From contig NW_026947372.1 in the NCBI RefSeq assembly GCF_036323735.1, positions 453,947 through 517,946 of the forward strand: a DNA stretch of 64,000 nt. Direction: 5' to 3'. Position numbers and translations under genes: made by a program. A model generated the notes under the pieces. It was not told where the DNA came from, searched no databases, and saw nothing but the letters and a program-made list of their open reading frames with translations. The DNA comes from Rattus norvegicus. Its lineage: Eukaryota; Chordata; Mammalia; Rodentia; Muridae. This document shows, one piece after another, positions 35,100-45,345 of this stretch (position 1 is its first letter; every line of letters begins with the position of its first letter).

Positions 35100-37289
35100 A
35101 ACTGACACTGGGAACACAGTAGGTAGATATGAGAGTACTGATACTTAATTAGAAATAGAACCACATTCTATAGTCTATGTTTTCCTTTGTTTTATTGATA
35201 TCTGGTATTTTTTGGATAAAATAAGCATTTGGGAGTTTATCATTCGAAGTAGGTACACAGTATTTACACTGTTATATTCACTCTTTTGCTAAACCCACTT
35301 TGTTGACAAAATGACTGAAAAAAATGGAATTGGCAAACAGATTTTTTCATAACACATTCAGGAATATATATATATATATGTAGTCCCAAATCAAGGAATG
35401 TTCAATTAGAAAATGAAATACAATATTCACTCAATTAAAGGTCTGTAGGGTAAATACAGGTCTTTGGGAAACAAAGACAACCTAGTAAATTGAACTGTAT
35501 TTCACAGGAATGGATCTCGTAATAGAATTATGATCCAGAAGAATCTCCTCCATTCTATGTTCCTAGATGTTTTCTACTTATGTCAAGCCCCTGAATAAAT
35601 TTCTCCATTCAGACCTTGTAAACACTCTTGCAGGAATGAGAAGTATCTAGGCTTAGAGAGATGTAGTACGTACAGGTTTCCACTGTGTCACAGGAGACAC
35701 ACCTGCAAATCACATCCTTTAATCTATTCAATGCAAGGAAAGCTGATCCCCAGGTAGGGAGTTCTTAGTGACATCATCTTTAGGCCCTCCAAGAAAAATG
35801 TCTTGTATCCTGGAGAGCCCTAGCTTGTTCTGTGATGTCACAAGTGTTGCTGCTACAGCAACTGCCTCTCCAATATTCCTTCCGTACCTATAGTTGTTGA
35901 TAATTTGCCGCTAATTCAGAGTAAAGAGCCATTTAGGAGGGAGGACAAAGAGGATGAAGAAATCAGAGATGGGGAAAAGAAAGCTGGCCTTATGTCTTGG
36001 TATAAAAAAAGGAAGAAATACATGGATTATGGGAAATCTCAGTGAGTCCTTGGTAGGAGTTGAGTAGATTCACTTAAGACACAGACTTGAACTTAGCCCT
36101 CCATATACGGGATTCTCAGAAGAACCTGGACTTCCCTGCTTCTAATGGTTTCTGGAAGTAATGTTTATATCATTAATATCTTTATCCCAAAGGCCAGGTG
36201 TTGGGAAGGACACTGTTCTTTTCCTTAGAACTCCTGGTGTTTATTCTTTTGCCCAGAAGAAAATGGTCCTAAGAAAGAAGTGAAAAACAAGTATTGTGTC
36301 CTCAACTCAGAGTAAACTACTTAATTATGTGGATACTTACAGAGCAGTATGTGTCTGATACTGGTATTTAAGAGAGAGAAGTGCTCCAAATTTGGACTTC
36401 ATAATCTCAATCTTTCCACTAGTATTATTCTGACTATAATTCCCTGACAGGGACCCTTTGGATTACTGAGTCAATAGGTCTGATTAGCTTCTAATTTTCT
36501 TTTCTCTTCTTTCTTTCCTTTTTTTTTATTTTTTAGCAAATTTTATACCATTTTTAATTGGGTATTTCTATATTTACATTTCATTTGTTATTTTCTTTCC
36601 CAGTTTTTTGTCCATAAGATTCCTAACTGGTCTTCTTACCCTTCTTCTATAACCCCTTAACTGTGCCTTGATATTCCCTTGAACTAGCAGTAAAAACTAA
36701 GGAGAACCAAGGGCTTATCCTGTCACTGATGCCCAACATCGCCATACTCTGCCACATACGCAGTTGGATCCATAGGTCTGTCCATAAACAGTCTTTGAAT
36801 ATTGGTTCAGTACCAGAAAGCTCTGGTGAGTTGACTTTGTTGTTCTTATGGGGTTCAAAGCCCATTCAGCTCTTGTAATGCTTTCTCAACATCTACAAAC
36901 AAGGGGTTTGTTTCCAGTTCTCTGATTTGCCACTAGCAATCACTTCTGTATTTGACATGCTCTGGCTGTTTCTCTAATGAAAGATCTATAACTGTTTATT
37001 GGCAGAATTCACATCTTAGCTTCATTAATCTTATCTAGTTTTGGTGACTGATATATGTCACCATATATATGGTGGCTCCTACAACTATGAATTTTGGTGG
37101 ACTATTTACATATATTCTGCGCAATTAGGTCAAGAATATAGGATCCACAAATGACATTGCCAAATACATTCCCTCCTGTTCTTATGAACCTGCTGAAGTT
37201 GAGGTTTCACTGGACCTCAAGCCATACATATCACTGCACATCCCCCTGAAACTGACATTTTGACTGAAGAAACCCTCATGTCTTGCCCT
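35100..37289 (+). repeat. 2.2-kb tandem unit, copy D (complete)
   Basis: The most complete unit. It has the 'gtaggtagatat' start, the CRE-like pair at 35769-35778 and 35833-35841, TATAAAA at 36001-36007, the L1 3'UTR fragment at about 36530-37070 and the 'gaggtttcactggacctcaagcc' end. The offset to copy E is about 2.18 kb. No coding frame is conserved with the other copies. Confidence 0.8.
35769..36007 (+). promoter_or_regulatory. Promoter-like cassette of unit D
   Basis: TGACATCATC at 35769-35778, TGATGTCAC at 35833-35841, TATAAAA at 36001-36007; the first motif is 232 bp from the TATA-like box, as in B and E. Confidence 0.35.
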
Positions 37290-38215
37290 GGGAACACAGG
37301 AAGGTAGATATTAGAGAACGGATATCTAATAGAACTAGAGAACTTCATTCTATAGTCAATGTTGTCCTTTGCTTAACTGATATCTGTTAATTTTTGGATA
37401 AAATAATGATTTGGGAGTTGATCATTTGAAGTAGAAACACAATATTTCCACTGTTATATTCACTCTAAAGCTGGGTCAAGTTTGTTGCCAAATTTATTGC
37501 AAAAAATGGAATTGGAAAAATGAAATTTTTGAGTACACATGCAGGAATATATATAATGTCCCCTGTCAATGAATGTACAGTCAAAAAATGTAACACAATA
37601 TTCATTCAATTAAAGGTCTGTGGGGAAAATACTGGCACATGGGAAATTGAGAAAACCTAGGGATTTGAATTGTATTTCACAGGTTTGGACCTGGGAATAA
37701 AATTAATCTCCAGAAGAATCTCCTTCACTCCTTGTTCCTAGATATTTTCTACCCATGCTAAGCCACTGACTAACTTTCTCCATTCAGAGCATGTGACCAC
37801 TAATGAAGCAGAGAGAACTCTCTAGCTTTAGAGAGATGTATCATGTAAAGTTTTCCATTGTGTTACAGGTGACACTCCTGGAAAGGGCACCCTTGTATCT
37901 GGTCTATGTAAGGAAGGCTATTTAGCAAGTAGGCTATGGCAATTCTCAGTGACATCACCATTAGGCCCTCCATGAAAAATCTCTTGTATCCTGGAGAGCC
38001 TTAGCTGCTTCTGTTTTGTCACAAGTGTTGTCTTGTCAGCAACTGTCTCTCAGATATTCCTTCCATATATCTATGGTTTATTAATTGGCCTCTAATTCAG
38101 AGTAAAGAGCCATTTGGGAGGGAGAACAAACAGGATGAAGAGATCAGAGATGGGGAAAAGGAAGCTTGCCTTCTTTCTTGGTATAAAAGAAAAGAAGAAA
38201 TATGTGGTTCTTGGG
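37290..38215 (+). repeat. 2.2-kb tandem unit, copy E (partial)
   Basis: It follows unit D directly and carries CRE-like TGACATCAC at 37950-37958 and TATAAAA at 38182-38188 (232-bp spacing). Near 38215, after 'aagaaatatgtgg', it switches into the 30-bp-repeat block at the same point as copy B. Confidence 0.8.
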
Positions 38216-40746
38216 AAAAGACCCTGGGAAGATGGCTTTAGTTCTTTTGTTCTCTGGGTTAACTGAGCTCTTGGAGAAGTTGATGAACATCCTAAAGACC
38301 TTTGGAGACATGGTAAAGTTTCTGGATACTCCTTTTTAGATTTTGATGGTCCTGGGGATTTTATGGATGATTTGTAATGTTTCCAAGGAAGAGTGCTAGA
38401 GCCAGATTGATTTTTCAATGCTTTAGAAGACATGGAAGTTTTCTGCTATACTTGGGCTAAAGGCAAAAGGTCTAAATGATTTTTTTTTCGATATGGACTT
38501 TCCCTCAGACCTTTGGAAATATAAAAAAAAAGTTTTTGTGTTTTTGAAGTCTAATTTGCACAATGACAAATCACTTTGAGCATGGAGAACACTTTCGGGA
38601 GCCCTAGAGAGAGGTGAAGAAATTCCCTGAAACCCTAGGGCAGATGGTGAACATGCCTTTTTGGTAGAAGGAGGAGTTACTTGAGCATCTGGGACAATAT
38701 GGAATATCCAGCATGCCCTTGTAAGGATTGGCAACTTTCCACAGTTCCTTCATCATTTATGGAAAATTCCAAGGCCCTTTAGACAGATGGAGAAATTGTG
38801 GGACTCACCTGAGCAGTAGTTGTAGCTTTTGGTTTCCCTTTGGCAGAAGAAGATGGCACAAGATACCTTTTGGCAGAAGGGAGAAGGTTGAAACTGTCTT
38901 CCTTAGTGGAGAAATTACTCAAGACCCCATCCGAAGGATCAAATCTTAACCCTTTGTTTCTAGAAACTGGATGCCTGTGGTCCATTTTGGTAGAGGGAGA
39001 ATGTCGTCTATCTCTCCCCAGAGTGGACATGTGAAATAAATCTACTTAGGTAGATAGGGACAGTTGTAAAACATGCTGTTCAGATGCAGTAGATCCTAAG
39101 ACATCCTTCTCAGATGAGGAAGGCCTTAATGTACCATGTATATGTGTAGAAATCCTGACTGTGATATCAGAATGGGGGGTAGGGATTAGAGCTACCTCTG
39201 AAGATGTGACCTCTCATAGAGCATCATGGACAAATGTTAAGGGACTTAGAGCCTCATTAGCAGATAACGATTTTTCTAGATATCCTTGTGTATTTGAGGA
39301 AGTTCCAGGAGAAAGTTATTCTGCTGTAGATGTGGAAACAGACTTTCAAATAGAACTGTCAGGTTCCCTAGCCTGCTTGATAGGCAAAATGGCTTCCAAG
39401 GCCCCTTTAGGAGATAAGGTAAAATCCAGAGCCTTTTGGGTATTTGGCAGATATTCTGGGTCTGCTTGTGGTATAAAGAAGGACTGGAAACCCTCTGCAC
39501 ATATTTGCAAGGGTGTGGAGGATCTTCTCTATTTGGGGAAGATGGCTGATCTTGAGGCGATTAAGAAGTTCCTATATACACCAGTGAAGTTTGTGGAGGT
39601 CATATCCATTCTTTTGCACAAATGGAATCCTGAATCCCTTTCCTCAGATGTCGAGGATGGTACAGACACTGTTGTTTGCGTATCATTTTTCCCTACTCCT
39701 CGTTGACATATGGTTGGATCCATAACCTTCTCTACAGGTGGAATATGTCCTAGAACATCTTTTGTACATGTGTCGCATCCACAAGCCATTTCTAAATATG
39801 TGGCTGTGGGTAGAAGTCCTTTTGTAGATGTTTCTTGTCCCACAGTCTCTTTATGAGATAGAGTACTACTCAGAGAATCATGCTCAGTTTTGGGAAATTC
39901 TAGCACCTCTGATGAATATGTGGAAAATTTTGGAGCCTCTCCTTACAGGACAGAATGACCTAGAGTCCCCTGAGGAGGAAAGGGATGTTGTATCTTATCT
40001 GCACTTTGTATATATATGGAGTCTACATGGTCATTGACTGTGTGTTGTTATAAACTTGGCTCTTTTGGGCCTGATGACAAGTCAGGAGGGTCCTTTTTGG
40101 TGGTAGAGGATATTTGAATAATTTTCTGTTGTATAGAGACATTGGAAGTACTGGGGGAGATGGTGAGGGTGCTAGATCATATTTTTTATATGCAGAAGGC
40201 ACAAGACTTCCGTGGGTGGACTCAGAATTTTCTAACACATCTTGTGTGGGTGTGGAACTCTCAAGAGCCCCTTCTGAAACTGGCAATCCTTCTTGATCTA
40301 ATGGTGTACATGCAGAAAGTTTTGTCTCTGCTTGGGCTGTTATGTGTGTTATGAGGTTGACTTCGGGGTTTGTGACTGTATTTCCCCCCCTGGGATCATA
40401 AGTGATGATTTAATCTCATTTTTCAATAGTGGAAGACTTTGAAGCTCCTCTTGGTTTAATAGGGAAGTTCTGAAATCACCTTTGTCAGCAGAATCAGGTT
40501 TAAAACTCACTTTACCCTAAGCAGATTGCATAAGGCACTTTGGTGGAGATGGGGGACATCTTTGACTGTCTTTCAGATTGGACAAAGCTCTCTGTCCTGC
40601 TTTGGCAACTGTCGATGTATTAAAGTCTCCTGTGGAGAGGGGGCATGTCTTAATCCATTTTTGGAATAAGAGTAATCACTGAGATTACCTTTAAGAGAAG
40701 TAGTTTTGCAGCCCTCTTTGTCTGATGGGGACTATGTACCTCCCCT
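38215..40746 (-). pseudogene. Decapeptide-repeat (30-bp repeat) block, copy 2
   Basis: This is the second copy of the block at 3075-6745, uninterrupted by L1. On the minus strand it carries the same 10-residue register, with units such as HSPSTKMDHR, FDPSDGVLSN, LPSAKRYLVP, SSSAKGKPKA and TTTAQVSPTI within 38779-39030. TKGLLPTATY, TKDVLGHIPP and VEKVMDPTIC lie within 39529-39906, and ESTHGSLVPS and AYKKYDLAPS within 40023-40286. A 113-codon frame opening MSSKALKNQSGSSTL (38433 down to 38092) covers the low-coordinate end. Adjacent open stretches lie in different frames, so the copy looks broken. No known family is recognised. The plus strand also has a 181-codon ORF (39161-39706), expected where a repeat period is a multiple of three, so the coding strand is not proven. 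Confidence 0.5.
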
Positions 40747-42162
40747 TGATGAGAGTGTATTGTTCAAGTCTCCAACTATTATTGTATGAGGGACTATGCA
40801 TGCTTTGAACTTTAGTAAAGTTTCTTTTATGAATGTGTATGCCCTTGAATTTAGGGCATTGCTATTCAGAATTGAGAGTTTTTCCTGGTATATTTTTTCT
40901 TTAATGTGTACGAAGTGTCCTTCATTATCTTTTTTCATAGCTTTTGCTTGAAAATCTCTTTCATTTGAAATTAGAATGGATACCCCAGCTTGTTTCTTGG
41001 TGACATTTAATGGAAAATTGTTTTCCAGCGTTTCGAACTGACTAATTATCTGTCTTTGTCATTGAATTGTGTTTATTTTTCAAGAAAAATGCTGGATGCA
41101 GTTTATATATACTATCAGTTAGTGTCTGTCTTTTTAAGGGGAATTGAGTTCATTGATGTTAATGATATCAGGGAGAAATTATTGCTTTTTCCTATTATTT
41201 TTGTTGTTAGAATTCGAATTCTGTTTCTGCAGCTATCTTCTTTCTCTTCTTTTGTGTTTTTTTCAAAGTAAATTAATTTCTTCTTTGTCTGCTGTGTAGT
41301 TACCCTAATTGTATTGGAATTTTACATCTATTCTCTTTTGTAGGACTCTATTTGTGGAAAGAAATTATGTAAATGTCCTATTGTTGTGGTATATCTTGGT
41401 TTCTCCATCTACGGTAGTTGATAGTTTTTATAGTAACCTGGGCTGGCGTTTATGTTCTTTTAGGATCTGTGTGATATATGCCTAGGATTTTCTAGCTTCC
41501 ATAGTCTCTTTTGAGAAGTCTGGTTTAATTCTGATGGGTCTGATTTTTTATAATACTCAACCTTTTTCCCTTACTGCTTTTAATATATTTTCTTTGTTTT
41601 GTGCATTTTATGTTTTGACTATTGTGTGATTGGTGAAATTTCTTTTCTGGTCTAATCTATTTGGAATTCTGTATGCTTTTTTATGTTTAAGGATGTCTCT
41701 CTCTTTAGGTTATGGAAGTTTGCTTCTGTAATTTTTTGATGATATTTACTGGACCTTTATGTTGGGAGTCTTCACAGTCTTCTATAACTATTATCCTTAG
41801 GTTTTATCTTCTCGTTATGTCTTGGATTTCCCGGATGGATTGGGTAGGAGCTTTTTCTGTTTTGTATTTTTTGACAATTGTGTCAATGTTTTCTATGGTT
41901 TCTTCTGCCCCTGAGATTCTTTACTAACTCTTTTATTCTGTTGGTTGGTGGTTGCATTTACGACTCCTACTCTCTTTCTCTTTCCCAGGTATTCTATATC
42001 CCTAATGTCTTTCTTTGGGTTTACTTTGTTGTTTCTGTTTCCATTTTTACTTCCCGATGGTTTTGTTGAATTCCTTTACCAGTTTAGGTGTACTGTAATT
42101 CTTTAAGGATTTTTGTGTTTGCTCTTAAAGGGCATCTACCTCTTTACCTGTGTTGTACTGTA
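40747..42162 (-). mobile_element. L1 fragment (ORF1 to ORF2 start), minus strand
   Basis: Minus-strand reading gives ORF1 remnants (about 42150-41600) and the ORF2 endonuclease start, including HTIIVGDLNNTLSS (about 40750-40800). It is cut at 40747 without poly-T, directly against the end of the 30-bp-repeat block, so this end is a rearrangement breakpoint and not a normal L1 3' end. Confidence 0.82.
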
Positions 42163-43035
42163 TTCTTTTTTTCTTTAGTCCATCTTTATTAAATTGGTTA
42201 TTTCTTATTCACGTTTCAATTGTTATTACCTTTCTGGTTCTCCAAGCAAACAACTCCCTAACCCCTCCTTTCCCCATCTGCCTCCCCTTACTGGCCTCCC
42301 CACAACAATCCCATTCACTGGGGTTCAGTCTTGACGGACCAAGGGCTTCCCCATCCACTTGTGCACTTACTAGGCTATTCACTGATTCCTAAGAAGTTGG
42401 AGTCAAGGGTCAGTCCATGTATATAGTCTTTGGGTAGTGGCTTAGTCCCTGGAAGCCCTGGTTGGTTGGCTTTGTTGTTCATATGGGGTCTCGAGCCTCT
42501 TCAAGCTCTTCCAGTCCTTTCTCGGATTCTTTCAACGGGCGTCCTGTTCTCAGTGAAGTGGTTTTCTGCTGGCATTCGCCTCTGTATTTGCTGTATTCTG
42601 GCTGTGTCTCTCAGGAGAGATCTACATCTGGTTCCTGTCAGCCTGCACTTCTTTGGTTCATCCATCTTGTCTAATTGGGTCGCTGTATATGTATTGGCCA
42701 CATATGGGGCAGGTACTGAATGGGTGTTCCTTCTGCCTCTGTTTTAATCTTTGCCTCCCAATTCCCTGCTAACAGTATTGTAGTTCCCCTTTTAAAGAAC
42801 AAGTGAAGCATTCACATTTTGATCACCGGTCTTGAGTTTCATGTGTTCTATTCATCTAGGTTAATTCAATCATTTGGTCTAATAGCCACTTATCAAAGAG
42901 AGCATACATGTGTGTTTTTCTGTGGTTGTGTTACCTCACTCAGGATGATTCCAGTACCCTCCATTTGCCTATGAATTACATAAAGTCATTGTTTTTGATA
43001 TCTGAGTAGTATTCCTTTGTGTAGATTTTCCACAT
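42163..43035 (-). mobile_element. 5'-truncated L1 3' end, minus strand
   Basis: It starts with a T-rich tail ('ttctttttttctttagtcc') and runs through the full rodent L1 3'UTR ('ggtatttcttattc'-like, 'cctggaagccctggttggttgg', 'ctggctgtgtctctcaggagag'). It enters the end of ORF2 ('cattgtttttgatatctgag') and stops near 43035. It lies nested against the older L1 at 40747-42162. Confidence 0.85.
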
Positions 43036-43168
43036 ATCATAAGGCAATATTTATTTGCTAGAAAGTATACTTTTGGGAGAACATTATTTTGTAAATTTAA
43101 TTCATCTTTTTTTCCTTAGATTTATCAGAATGAATATTATTTGCTAATATGTTTAAATTTTTTAGGTA

Positions 43169-43225
<57 letters not shown>

Positions 43226-44065
43226 TAATTAAACTCTAATATGACCAGGATATTGCTTGAGTAATAATGATAAGTTATGGACACTGAGAATTTTTGTATA
43301 TACTTTATATATAAACTTTATATGTATATATACTTATATACATGAAAATTTGTTCTGCATATTTTTTCTAAGCATTGTTTAGATATGTATACTAGATTAG
43401 GCCTTCTAATTGCAGTTTCAACTTTTTCCAACGCTAATTTTATTTTATTAGGTATCTAGAAAGAAATACATGGAAGCATGTATCATATCAACTTCAAATG
43501 TAGGTACAATCAATGTTATATCTTCCTTTTAACATGATTGTTCATCATATATTGTTAAATATATATATATTTAATTTGCTCTATTTATATTAGAAATATG
43601 TGCTACATTGCATATATGTATTCGTTGATAACTTCTTCCTGTGAACAAATTTTAAGAATAAATGACTTATGTACATTATTATAAAATCTAAGATCATTGA
43701 GTTTATTCCCGAAATCAAATACCATAATGCATAAATATAATAAGCATTTCCTGAATGTGGCTATTAACAAAAAATATTTGATATACAATTTCTATAAACT
43801 TATTTTGATATTATCCATTAAAGTTTCTTCAAGGAGTTGTCCAACTTTTAACAAAGGGAAGTCACCATTTATGTCAATATTTTTTTCATTCTATATTCCT
43901 TTAAATTGTAAAGTACATGTTTATTTAAATTAGTCATAACAGAAAAGGAAATATTATATAGACAACAAAAGAGACCAAAGGAAATTAGTACCAAACTCTA
44001 ATATTTGTGTCAGTATCAGAAATGGCAAATGATAATTACTGTATTATTAATTTAATGAGACAAGA
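43036..44065. other. AT-rich sequence with a (TG)n repeat; no gene seen
   Basis: A (TG)n microsatellite lies at about 43173-43223. The rest is AT-rich with TATA runs near 43300-43340 and 43558-43572. ORFs are short and lack domains. Confidence 0.6.
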
Positions 44066-44069
44066 TATC

Positions 44070-45345
44070 ATTTTTATTTAATAATTTTTCGTGAATATTT
44101 TATGTATTTACATTTCAAATGTTATTTCCATTCCTTTTTCTCCCATAACATCCCTGACCATCTTCTGTGAGGATGTTCCAATTCTCAACAATCAACTTCA
44201 ACCTCAATGCTCTGGCATTAACATACATCTGGGATACAAGCCTTCACAGGATTAAGGGCTTTTCTTTCTAATGAATTTAGACAGAGCAATCCTCTGCCAC
44301 ATATGTGGCTGGAGTCATGGGTCCCTCAATCTGTACTCACTAGTGGGTGGTTTAATCCCTCGAATTTCTGGTGGGTCTGGTTGGGTGATATTGTTGTTCT
44401 TCCTGCGGTTTTGCAAACACCTTCTGCTAATTAAGTATACCCTCTAACAACTTCATTGATACCCCTTGTTCAATCCAATGTTTAGCTACAATCATCCTCA
44501 CCAGTGTCAGTAGGGTTCTGTCAGAGTCTCTCAGGAGACATCCATATCTGACTCCTGTCAACAAGGACTTGGTGGCATCAGCAATAGTGAGTGGTTTGTG
44601 TGACTGCATATGGAACATATCCCCACAAGGGGCAGTCTCTGCTTGACACTTTCTTCAGTCCCTGCTTAACTCTTTATCCTTGAATTACCTCCCATGAATA
44701 TTTTTTTCTCCCTTCTAAGAAAGAATGTAACATCTGCATTTTGGTCTTCTTCCTGCTAGGGCTTCACATGACATGTGAATTCTTTCTTATGTATTCCACA
44801 CTTTTGGGCTGATACACACTTCCAATAAATGTATATCATTTGTGTTCTTTTGTGACTAGGTTACTTCACACATAATGATAATTTCTAGTCTATCCTAAGA
44901 ATTTTATGCAAACATTGTTTTTGATAGGTTAAAAGAACACAGGTATGTAAATGTACTATATTTCATTTATCCATTACTATGTTGATGGACATCTGGTTTG
45001 TTTTCAGTTTCTGGATATTATAAAAAAGAACGGTTTCTCTCAACCTGTAGCATCATGTGTCCTTCTTATATGTTGGAGCATCTTTTGGGTATATATCAAA
45101 GAAATGGGATTGTGGTATCCTCAGGTAGTACTATATCCAACTTTGTGAGAAAAATTCTAGACTGATTTCCAGAATGGTTATACCAGCTTGCAATCTGACC
45201 AACAATGGAGGAGAGTTCCTCTTGCTCCACCTCCTTGCCAGAATTTGTTGTGAATTTCTTTTCTTAGCCATTCTGATTGGTGTGCTGTGTAACCTCAGAA
45301 TTTGTTGATTTGCATTTACCTGATAGCTTAGGATGTTGATATTCC
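44070..45345 (-). mobile_element. Older L1 3' end, minus strand
   Basis: A degenerate L1 3'UTR ('tatttacatttcaaatgttatttcc') leads into the ORF2 end ('ccattactatgttgatggacatctgg', 'ccagaatggttataccagcttgcaa', 'ccaacaatggaggagagttcc', 'ccattctgattggtgtg'). It is more diverged than the copies at 5489 and 42163. Confidence 0.85.
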
